From Propionibacteriaceae bacterium UBA4569 (lineage in GTDB: Bacteria > Actinomycetota > Actinomycetes > Propionibacteriales > Propionibacteriaceae), in assembly GCA_002387005.1 (NCBI GenBank), contig DGKN01000015.1:1-5243 (forward strand): a stretch of 5,243 nucleotides of DNA, given 5' to 3'. Position 1 is the stretch's first letter; each line of letters starts with the position of its first letter. Both the position numbers and the translations under genes were made by a program. Of this stretch, positions 1-5,243 are shown piece by piece. The notes beneath the pieces were generated by a model. The model was not told where the DNA came from, did not search any database, and saw nothing but the letters and a program-made list of their open reading frames with translations.

Positions 1-1
1 A

Positions 2-1453
2 CCATCCGTCGTGCGCGCCGCCGCCATGGGTCTGGTTGCGCTGGCCGGTCTTGGCGTGGCCGGGGGGAGGGCCCGCGGTCTGCGGCACGCATGCGTCGCC
101 GTCGCCGTCCTGGTGCTGCTCGACCCGTGGCTGGCGCGTTCGCTCGGCTTTGCGCTGTCGACGCTGGCCACCGTGGGGATCCTGTGGTGGGCCGGAGACT
201 GGACCCGGGCGATGGGCTGGGCGCCCCGCTGGCTGGCCGAGAGCATTGCCGTTCCGTTGGCGGCCCAGTTCGCCACCCAGCCGGTGGTCACGGCCATCAG
301 CGGACAGCTCAGCGTGGTGGGTCTGGCCGCCAATGCGCTGGCGGCGCCGATGGTTGGACCGGCGACCGTGCTGGGTCTGGTGGCTGCGCTGCTTGGACTG
401 GTGCACCCATGGCCGGCTGCCGCCGTCGGCTTCATCGGCGGTTGGTGCGTGCAGCCGGTCATCTGGATCGCCCAGGTCGGGGCAGCGCTCCCGGCAGCTG
501 CCTGGCGCTGGCCGACCAGCCCGGTGGCGCTCATCCTGCTCACGGTGATCTGCCTGCTGGTGCAGGCATGGGTGCCTGGGTTGCTCTCGCGGCGCTGGGC
601 ATGTGTGGGTCTGGCCGTGGCGTTGGTGTGGGGCTGCTGGCACCAGCCGCGTACGGCGGGCTTCCCCGGACCATGGCGGGTGGCCTTCTGCGACGTGGGC
701 CAGGGCGACGCCACCCTGCTGCGCGCGGCGCCCGGCCAGGGTGTGCTCGTCGACACGGGCCCGGATGGCGATGGGGTGGTCCGGTGCCTGCGCGCGCTCG
801 GCATCACGTCCGTGCCCTTGCTGGTGCTGACCCACTTCCACGACGACCACGTCTCGGGTTTGGATGCGGTGCTCGGGGCCGTACACGTTGGACGACTCCT
901 GGTGAACCCCGTCGCCTCTCCGGGTTCTGCGGCTGGCCGGGTGCGGGCCTCAGCAGCCGCTCGTGGCGTTCCCGTCGACGTGGCAGCCATCGGGCAGCGC
1001 TGGGAGATCGGCCAGGCGCACCTGGAAGTGGCTGGGGTTGCGGCTGGTCAGGTGCTTGCCGGCAGCGGGGAGGGGGAGTCGTCGGCGGAGAACGACACCT
1101 CCATCATCGCGGCAGCATGGGTTCAGGGCGTCGGCGTGGTGATCCCGGGCGACGCTGAGCCCACGGCCCAGCAGGCCGTCGTGGCGCGGGGGTGGTCGCC
1201 CGGGCTGTCGGTGCTGAAGATGCCCCACCACGGGTCGTCCCGGCAGGACGAACGTTTCTGGTGCGCTTCGGGCGCGAGCCTGGCCGTTGCCAGCGCGGGA
1301 TTGCGTAATGACTACGGGCACCCTGCGGCCGCGGCGCTGCGGTTGGCGTCGCGGTGCGGGATGGCGGTGGCACGAACCGATCTCGAGGGGACGATCACGC
1401 TGTGGCGCTCAGGAGACCGGCTCGAGGTGCGCACCGAGAAGGCCGCCCCATGA
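2..1453 (+). CDS. comEC: ComEC/Rec2 DNA-uptake channel, C-terminal part (5' end outside window)
   Basis: This is the C-terminal part of ComEC, the inner-membrane channel that carries single-stranded DNA into the cytoplasm in transformable bacteria. The reading frame is open to the left edge; the first residues (PSVVRAAAMG, with the GTG at 11 read as Val) match the conserved start of a helix inside the Competence domain, so the GTG at 11 is not the real start. Counting from that GTG, residues 1-220 are hydrophobic with about six or more membrane segments, including the conserved TQPVVTAISG...LAANALAAP stretch near 91-113. Residues 223-480 form a metallo-beta-lactamase-like domain: DVGQGD near 228-233, the metal motif HFHDDH at 275-280, NDTS at 361-364, PGD at 379-381, PHHGS at 405-409 and YGHP at 435-438. 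All expected motifs are present, so the domain looks intact. Its stop overlaps the holA ATG (ATGA). Family assignment is secure; actual DNA uptake in this organism is inferred. Confidence 0.95.
   Translation, partial: PSVVRAAAMGLVALAGLGVAGGRARGLRHACVAVAVLVLLDPWLARSLGFALSTLATVGILWWAGDWTRAMGWAPRWLAESIAVPLAAQFATQPVVTAISGQLSVVGLAANALAAPMVGPATVLGLVAALLGLVHPWPAAAVGFIGGWCVQPVIWIAQVGAALPAAAWRWPTSPVALILLTVICLLVQAWVPGLLSRRWACVGLAVALVWGCWHQPRTAGFPGPWRVAFCDVGQGDATLLRAAPGQGVLVDTGPDGDGVVRCLRALGITSVPLLVLTHFHDDHVSGLDAVLGAVHVGRLLVNPVASPGSAAGRVRASAAARGVPVDVAAIGQRWEIGQAHLEVAGVAAGQVLAGSGEGESSAENDTSIIAAAWVQGVGVVIPGDAEPTAQQAVVARGWSPGLSVLKMPHHGSSRQDERFWCASGASLAVASAGLRNDYGHPAAAALRLASRCGMAVARTDLEGTITLWRSGDRLEVRTEKAAP
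1436..1442 (+). promoter_or_regulatory. Shine-Dalgarno-like site for holA inside the comEC 3' end
   Basis: GAGAAGG lies 7 bases before the ATG at 1450, within the last codons of comEC. It is the main sequence support for the longer HolA start; no comparable purine-rich stretch is seen close before the ATGs at 1504 and 1516. Confidence 0.5.
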
Positions 1454-2496
1454 GCGGGACTGACCGGCCGGGGACGCGGCGGAAAGCGTGGGTGGCAGCT
1501 GGCATGCTTGTGCACATGGCTGCACAACCCGTCTTCGGAACCTGCGCCCTGGTGCTCGGCCCCGAGGGCCTGCTGGCGGAAAGGGCCGTCGCAGCCAGGG
1601 TGCATTCCGCCCGCCGAGAGCGTCCCGACGCTGAGCTCTCACGCGTCGATTCCGGCCAGCTGGAGGGCCACCGCTTCGCCGAACTGACCGGTGGGTCGCT
1701 GTTCAGCTCGTCCAATGTCGTCGTCGTGGACGACCTGGCCAACCTCTCCCAGGACCTCTTCGGCATCGTGCTCGCCACCGCCTCTGCGCCGCCCGAGGAT
1801 CTCTGCCTGACGCTGGTGCATGGCGGCGGCCAGAAGGGCAAGGGACTGCTCGACAAGCTCAAGAAGGCAAAGGTCCCCGTCGTGGAGGCCATCGCCCCCA
1901 AGACCTGGAAGCTGCCAGAGTTCGTCACTGATGAGGCCCGCCGGCTCAAGGTGCAGATCGACCGGCCCGCCGTCGAGGCACTCGTCGATGCCCTCGGTAG
2001 CGACCTGCGCACCTTGGCGGGGGCGCTGTCCCAGCTCGCGAGCGACAACGACGGCCAGCCCATCACCGTCCAGGTGGTTGGGCGCTATTTCGGCGGTCGC
2101 GCCGAGGTGACCAGCTTTGCGGTCTGCGAGGACATCATGGCCGGCAACCGCGGGCCCGCACTGCAGAAGCTGCGGTGGGCTCTGGACACTGGCGTCGCAC
2201 CAGTGCTGGTCACCAGTGCGCTGGCAGGCAGCCTGCGCAGCCTGGGGCGCTACTTCGACGTCCGCTCTGCCCGGATGTCGGAGGGGGAGATGGCCCGGGA
2301 GATCGGTTGCCCACCGTGGAAGGTCAAAGACCTCTCGCGCCAGTCGCGCAGCTGGTCACCAGACGCCGTCTCGCAGGCCCTACAGGCGGTGGCGAAGGCC
2401 GATGCGCAGGTCAAGGGCGCCGCCAGCGACCCCGAGTTCGCTCTCGAACAACTCCTGCTGGCGGTGGACCGGGCCCATCTGGCCGGGCGCCGGTGA
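1450..2496 (+). CDS. holA: DNA polymerase III subunit delta
   Basis: HolA is the delta subunit of the clamp loader; it opens the sliding clamp so that it can be placed on DNA. The 348-residue reading resembles actinobacterial HolA throughout. Domain I (about 28-160) starts with PVFGTCALVLGPEGLLAERAV and contains SLF (83-85) followed by a VVVVDDL strand (90-96). Domain II is about 161-220, with GSDLRTLAGALSQLA at 183-197. Domain III, the helical collar, is about 221-348, with the PPWKVKDL region at 288-295 and VKGAASDPEFALEQLLLAV at 321-339. No Walker A motif is visible, as expected for delta. The start at 1450 was chosen because it overlaps the comEC stop (ATGA) and has GAGAAGG about 7 bases upstream. 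The conserved part only begins near residue 27, so the ATG at 1516 (MAAQPVFG, 326 aa) is a real alternative, though it lacks a good ribosome site. The stop overlaps the next gene's GTG. Confidence 0.95.
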   Translation: MSGTDRPGTRRKAWVAAGMLVHMAAQPVFGTCALVLGPEGLLAERAVAARVHSARRERPDAELSRVDSGQLEGHRFAELTGGSLFSSSNVVVVDDLANLSQDLFGIVLATASAPPEDLCLTLVHGGGQKGKGLLDKLKKAKVPVVEAIAPKTWKLPEFVTDEARRLKVQIDRPAVEALVDALGSDLRTLAGALSQLASDNDGQPITVQVVGRYFGGRAEVTSFAVCEDIMAGNRGPALQKLRWALDTGVAPVLVTSALAGSLRSLGRYFDVRSARMSEGEMAREIGCPPWKVKDLSRQSRSWSPDAVSQALQAVAKADAQVKGAASDPEFALEQLLLAVDRAHLAGRR

Positions 2497-3032
2497 CACG
2501 TCTGGTCGCAGCGGGCCTGGTGCTCGCGCCGCTCACCACGGACGTGGTGGCGCAGCGGCTCGCCGAGGACGACTTCACGATCGACGTGGACGGCGTTGGG
2601 CCGGTGCACTTCGGCGCCGAGTACCCGGGCGACCTGCTGGTGCTGTTCCCCTTCTACCTGGCCGCTATCCCGCGCGGGATGCCGGTGGAGGGCACCTGGA
2701 CGATCATCGACGCGGCTGCCCGAGAAGCGGTGGGGGTGATCGGGACCAAGGGCCCACCCGACCAGGACGGCGCCGTCGAGATCGGTTACGTCGTGAACCC
2801 TTCGCACCAGGGCAGAGGGGCGGCGACCGCGGCAACCCGGGCGCTGGTGGATGAACTGCGCAATCAGGGCGTGCGCACCATCACGGCCGAGACGCGCACC
2901 GGCAATGCCGCATCCCAGGCCGTTCTGCACAAGGCGGGCTTCAAGCCGATCGGTGAGCGCATCGACGAGCACGACGGGACTTTGGTCACCTGGGAACTGG
3001 CGCTGTCCAACGCTGTTCAGCGACACACCTGA
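2493..3032 (+). CDS. GNAT-family N-acetyltransferase
   Basis: This 179-residue protein belongs to the GCN5-related N-acetyltransferases, which move an acetyl group from acetyl-CoA to an amine; it most resembles the RimJ/RimL-like branch. The N-terminus (GLVLAPLTTDVVAQRLAEDD, residues 8-27) fits the usual first strand and helix. EIGYVVNP (97-104) is strand 4, followed by the acetyl-CoA pyrophosphate-binding loop HQGRGAAT (105-112, Q/R-x-x-G-x-A type). TGNAASQAVLHKAGF (136-150) is the usual motif B with Asn, Ser and a KxGF ending. The GTG start overlaps the holA stop (GTGA) and places the N-terminus where the family expects it; a clear Shine-Dalgarno is absent, so translation is probably coupled to holA. 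Longer in-frame readings run into holA and are not real. The substrate cannot be read from sequence: a protein N-terminus, an antibiotic or a small amine are all possible. Confidence 0.88.
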   Translation: MTRLVAAGLVLAPLTTDVVAQRLAEDDFTIDVDGVGPVHFGAEYPGDLLVLFPFYLAAIPRGMPVEGTWTIIDAAAREAVGVIGTKGPPDQDGAVEIGYVVNPSHQGRGAATAATRALVDELRNQGVRTITAETRTGNAASQAVLHKAGFKPIGERIDEHDGTLVTWELALSNAVQRHT

Positions 3033-3036
3033 CGAC

Positions 3037-3079
3037 AAAAGCCAGCGGCCCGCCCCCCAGTCGGGACGAGTCGCTGGCT
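3037..3079 (-). terminator. Rho-independent terminator of rpsT
   Basis: Read on the - strand, AGCCAGCG (3079-3072) pairs perfectly with CGCTGGCT (3047-3040). The next pair inward is a G-T wobble, followed by a C-G pair, and a short CCCG/CGGG pairing is possible inside the 24-base loop. The stem is followed directly by a TTTT run whose first T is the last stem base (3040-3037), giving the standard terminator layout for the - strand. On the + strand the stem is followed by GTATGA, without a T run, so it should mainly stop rpsT transcripts. It begins only a few bases after the GNAT stop, so it may also stabilise that mRNA's 3' end. Confidence 0.75.
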
Positions 3080-3101
3080 GTATGACCGACCGGAGCTCAC
3101 G

Positions 3102-3137
3102 CCCCTGGGGCCGGAATGTCGTTGTCACCCCAAGGGG
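3102..3137. repeat. Inverted repeat (hairpin) just after the rpsT stop
   Basis: CCCCTGGGG (3102-3110) can pair with CCCCAAGGGG (3128-3137) as a roughly 9-base-pair stem with a one-base bulge and a 17-base loop. Each arm is also nearly self-complementary. No T run follows on either strand, so it is not a standard intrinsic terminator. It sits between the rpsT stop and the better terminator at 3037-3079, and could protect the rpsT mRNA end or pause polymerase. The role is inferred. Confidence 0.45.
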
Positions 3138-3143
3138 AACGGT

Positions 3144-3404
3144 TCAGAGAGCCGCAGCCTTCTTGGAGATCGAGGACTTGCGGTTGGCGGCCTGGTTCTT
3201 GTGGATGACGCCCTTGGAGACGGCCTTGTCGAGCATGCGGTTGGCGGCCTGCGACAGCTCGGCAACCTTGGTGCTGTCGCCCGCGGCAACGGCGTCCTCG
3301 AAGCGGCGCACGGCGGTGCGCAGACCCGACTTGACGGCCTTGTTCCGCTGGCGCGCCTTCTCGTTGGTCTTGATGCGCTTCATCTGGGACTTGATATTCG
3401 CCAC
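3144..3404 (-). CDS. rpsT: 30S ribosomal protein S20
   Basis: S20 is a small basic protein that binds 16S rRNA early in assembly of the small ribosomal subunit. The 86-residue product matches the family's usual length. It starts (M)[20 protein letters not shown], the conserved S20 opening, and continues with [17 protein letters not shown] (23-39), [26 protein letters not shown] (51-76) and a Lys/Ala-rich end. It is rich in Lys and Arg and predicted to be all alpha-helical. The GTG at 3404 is chosen because it gives the exact conserved N-terminus and has AAGGA 7 bases upstream; the in-frame ATG at 3479 adds an unrelated 25-residue leader. The gene converges on the GNAT gene and probably has its own promoter. 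S20 represses its own translation in E. coli; whether it does so here cannot be seen. Confidence 0.98.
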   Translation of the reverse strand: MANIKSQMKRIKTNEKARQRNKAVKSGLRTAVRRFEDAVAAGDSTKVAELSQAANRMLDKAVSKGVIHKNQAANRKSSISKKAAAL

Positions 3405-3411
3405 GTGAAAA

Positions 3412-3416
3412 TCCTT
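3412..3416 (-). promoter_or_regulatory. Ribosome binding site of rpsT
   Basis: AAGGA on the - strand lies 7 bases before the GTG at 3404. It is the best Shine-Dalgarno in the window and fixes the S20 start at GTG rather than at the upstream in-frame ATG. Confidence 0.8.
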
Positions 3417-3479
3417 AGGACTGGACTGGATCAGAAAGATCGAAACAAAATCTGGTGCGCCCTGCGGACGCGACTGCAC

Positions 3480-3509
3480 ACACTACCAGCGAGCCGGGGC
3501 GCAGCCCAA
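3480..3509 (-). promoter_or_regulatory. Putative sigma70-type promoter of rpsT
   Basis: On the - strand, TTGGGC (3509-3504) and TAGTGT (3485-3480) are separated by 18 bases. The -10 fits the TAnnnT pattern common in actinobacteria, and the -35 keeps the TTG core. Transcription would start near 3472, giving a 5' leader of about 65-70 bases before the GTG. An AT-richer stretch (AGATTTTGTTTCGATC, near 3433-3452) lies in that leader. This is a pattern match only; no start site is known. Confidence 0.45.
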
Positions 3510-3510
3510 A

Positions 3511-3553
3511 TGCGCAACCGAAGTGCGCACCGGGCACCGCCCAGATGCCCCGG
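3511..3553 (-). terminator. Two tandem hairpins after the amylosucrase stop, possible weak terminator
   Basis: Read on the - strand after the stop at 3566, the first hairpin pairs CCGGGGCA with TGCCCGG (3553-3530; 7 pairs, one bulge, 9-base loop). The second pairs TGCGCA with TGCGCA (3529-3511) around CTTCGGT, so a C-UUCG-G tetraloop can form. It is followed by ATTTGGGC, only a short T run, so termination would be weak. The second hairpin abuts the proposed rpsT -35 box, so TGCGCA-N7-TGCGCA could alternatively be a protein-binding palindrome. Confidence 0.35.
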
Positions 3554-3565
3554 GAGCCGCCACTG

Positions 3566-5243
3566 TCACACAGATGGCGCAACGAACCACGCCGCCTGAA
3601 GGGGCCAAAGCTTGAACTGCCCGGTGGTCAGGTCGTAGTGGTCGCCGCTGATCAATTCCTCGGCCACGGCTCCGCAGTGCGCGCCGACCGTCCCCGCGGG
3701 GACCCACACCTCGTCCTCACCGAAGTTGTACATCTGCACCACCGGTCCGAGCGGGTGCTGGCGGAGCACCAGCAGCACCCGGTGGTCGGGGCTGGGCAGC
3801 ACCGTCGACTCCACGCTGGCGTGCAGCTGCGGAGTGCGGCGGCGCACGCCGACCAGGTGCCGGATGCCCTGGAAGACCCAACCTGCGGGCTGGTCCGGCT
3901 TCTCGTGGACGTCATCCACCAGTTCCCAGGGCATGGACGGGCGATGCACCCACCGGTTGTCGGCGGCATGGGCCGGATCGGCAGCGAAACCATCGTCGTT
4001 GGGCAGCCCGAGCTCGTCGCCCATGTAGAGCAGCGGCACGCCGCCCCAGCCGAGGATGGCGGCGTGCAGCAGCAAGATGCGGTCCACAGCGAACGAGATC
4101 GCGCCGGGGTCACCGGACTCGACAGCGGTCTCAAGACCCGCCAGTGAGGCGAGCGAGCCGCTGATCCGACGGTCACCGGTCGCCGGGTTGGCCTGGAAGA
4201 CCAGACCGCGCGCGAAGCTGCCCGGGAACTCGCCGGAGTAGAAGTCGGACAGGAAGTGCCGGTGGGCATGGCCGTTGAGGCCGACGGCGGCAGCGTCCTC
4301 GTCCATCACCGCCCAACCGATGTCGTCATGGCAGCGCACATAGGTGCCCCAGGTGGTCGAGGGGGGCTTGGCCGGCAGCCGGCGCAGAGCGGTCTCGGCC
4401 AGCCTTGCGTCGCGGCTGGCCAGCGAGCTCCACAGCTGCACCATCAAGGTGTTGTGGTAGGCCATGTCGCTGACCTGGCCGGTGTGGCGGCCGGTACCCA
4501 GATAGTGGATCAGGTCGTCAGGGGCGACGATCGCCTCAGCCTTGAAGGCGAGGGCAGGGGCGACGATGCGCGCGGCGGCGCGAAGTGCCTCGGTCAGGTC
4601 GTGAACGGTCGGCAGGTTCTGGCAGGTGGTGCCCAGCTGCTTCCAGATGAACGCTATCGCGTCCAGACGCAGCACCTCGACGCCCCGGTTGGCCAGGTCG
4701 AGGATGATCGCCAGATACTCGCAGAAGACGTCCGGGTTCGCCCAGTTCACATCCCACTGGTAGGAGTTGAAGGTCGTCCAGACCCAGCGCTGCAGCGCCT
4801 CGTCGAAGGTGAAGTTGCCCGGCGCGAAGTCGGGGAAGACCTCCGGTAGGGTGCGCTCATATTCGTCCGGCTGGGTCCGGTCGGCGAAGGTCAGGAAGTA
4901 GTCGAAGTAGCGCTGCTCGCCGGCGCGGGCCCGCTCGGCCCACTCGTGCTCCTGCGCGACGTGGTTCAGCACCAGGTCGACCACGAGCGAGATGTGCTCC
5001 CCGCGCAGCGTCCGGGTGAGGTTCTCCAGGTCGTCCATCGTGCCGAGGTCGGGGCGGACGCGCGTGTAGTCGGCCACGGCGTAGCCGCCGTCGTTCTCCC
5101 CCTCGCGGGGCATCAACAGCGGCATCAGGTGCAGGTAGCCGACGTTCAGTTCGCGCAGGTGGTCCAGGTGTCCGGTGATGCCGGCCAGGGTCCCGGCGAA
5201 ACGGTCCGTGTAGCAGACATAGCCGATCATCTCGGGGCGTTGC
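3566..5243 (-). CDS. Amylosucrase (GH13_4), N-terminus outside window
   Basis: This enzyme splits sucrose, transferring glucose to alpha-1,4-glucan chains and releasing fructose; some relatives instead hydrolyse sucrose. It closely resembles remembered Neisseria polysaccharea amylosucrase. Numbering from the ATG at 5230: DGGYAVADY (47-55), region I VVDLVLNH (83-90), RTLPEVFPD (126-134), [19 protein letters not shown] (148-166), nucleophile Asp190 in [15 protein letters not shown], acid/base Glu232 in FKAEAIV, stabiliser Asp302 in [15 protein letters not shown] (337-342), [12 protein letters not shown] (402-413) and NRWVHRP (425-431). The last 80-90 residues form the C-terminal beta domain. 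The frame stays open upstream of that ATG (QRPE), matching the family sequence before VCYVD, so the ATG is internal; about 100-110 residues of the N-terminal helical domain are missing. All three catalytic residues are present. No sucrose transporter or fructokinase is visible here. Sucrose hydrolase is the main alternative. Confidence 0.92.
   Translation of the reverse strand, partial: QRPEMIGYVCYTDRFAGTLAGITGHLDHLRELNVGYLHLMPLLMPREGENDGGYAVADYTRVRPDLGTMDDLENLTRTLRGEHISLVVDLVLNHVAQEHEWAERARAGEQRYFDYFLTFADRTQPDEYERTLPEVFPDFAPGNFTFDEALQRWVWTTFNSYQWDVNWANPDVFCEYLAIILDLANRGVEVLRLDAIAFIWKQLGTTCQNLPTVHDLTEALRAAARIVAPALAFKAEAIVAPDDLIHYLGTGRHTGQVSDMAYHNTLMVQLWSSLASRDARLAETALRRLPAKPPSTTWGTYVRCHDDIGWAVMDEDAAAVGLNGHAHRHFLSDFYSGEFPGSFARGLVFQANPATGDRRISGSLASLAGLETAVESGDPGAISFAVDRILLLHAAILGWGGVPLLYMGDELGLPNDDGFAADPAHAADNRWVHRPSMPWELVDDVHEKPDQPAGWVFQGIRHLVGVRRRTPQLHASVESTVLPSPDHRVLLVLRQHPLGPVVQMYNFGEDEVWVPAGTVGAHCGAVAEELISGDHYDLTTGQFKLWPLQAAWFVAPSV

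Noticed and set aside
11..13. GTG at 11 as the start of comEC
   Set aside because: The frame is open to the left edge and the protein begins in the middle of the Competence domain; the upstream part is outside the window.
2175..2492. In-frame extension of the GNAT upstream into holA
   Set aside because: It overlaps conserved HolA domain III in another frame and its translation is Arg/Gly/Ala-rich with no GNAT similarity.
2250..3128. Long - strand open frame across holA and the GNAT
   Set aside because: It is antisense to two clearly recognised genes; its composition is typical of a shadow frame in GC-rich DNA and no domain is seen.
3405..3479. 25-residue N-terminal extension of S20 from the ATG at 3479
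   Set aside because: It does not resemble S20, contains the Shine-Dalgarno itself, and would start just downstream of the proposed -10 box; GTG at 3404 gives the exact family N-terminus.
3201..3599. + strand open frame opposite rpsT
   Set aside because: It covers rpsT and its promoter region in antisense and resembles no known protein.
4256..4849. + strand open frame opposite the amylosucrase (197 aa)
   Set aside because: It mirrors the amylosucrase codons, has no recognisable domain, and has no ribosome site or promoter that I can see.
5228..5230. ATG at 5230 as the start of the amylosucrase
   Set aside because: The frame stays open beyond it and the residues on both sides match the interior of the family; the N-terminal domain is missing only because the window ends.
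1..5243. CRISPR array, insertion sequence, tRNA, rRNA or integration site
   Set aside because: No regularly spaced repeats, transposase motifs, terminal inverted repeats with target duplications, or tRNA-like cloverleaf were seen on either strand.
1..5243. A new defence or biosynthetic system
   Set aside because: All five genes belong to well-known families and the context is housekeeping; nothing supports a new system here.

Overview
The window looks like ordinary chromosome from a high-GC Gram-positive bacterium (Actinomycetota). The coding strands are very GC-rich, third codon positions are mostly G or C, GTG starts are used, and the ComEC and HolA proteins look actinobacterial. The order comEC-holA, with rpsT facing them on the other strand, is a common actinobacterial arrangement. 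Propionibacteriaceae or a relative is a guess that the sequence alone cannot settle.

Layout. From 1 to about 3032, three genes run on the + strand with stop/start overlaps (ATGA, then GTGA): the C-terminal part of comEC (cut by the left edge), holA (DNA polymerase III delta subunit), and a small GNAT acetyltransferase. They look like one translationally coupled unit. From 3144 to 5243, two genes run on the - strand: rpsT (ribosomal protein S20, GTG start with a clear Shine-Dalgarno) and, upstream of it, a large amylosucrase-type GH13 gene whose N-terminus lies beyond the right edge. The two groups converge on a 111-base gap. That gap holds an intrinsic terminator facing the - strand (for rpsT) and a second inverted repeat. 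The 161-base gap between rpsT and the amylosucrase holds two GC-rich hairpins (one with a UUCG loop) and a plausible sigma70-type promoter for rpsT.

How the genes work together. ComEC is the inner-membrane DNA-uptake channel, HolA is part of the replicative clamp loader, and the GNAT has an unknown substrate. They are linked by transcription and coupling rather than by a shared pathway. The amylosucrase turns sucrose into alpha-1,4-glucan and fructose and is functionally unrelated to S20.

I found no mobile element, CRISPR array, tRNA or rRNA, and nothing that amounts to a new system. The points most worth a second look are the GNAT in the holA unit, the amylosucrase next to rpsT and its subsite residue differences, the holA start, and the hairpin/promoter region upstream of rpsT.
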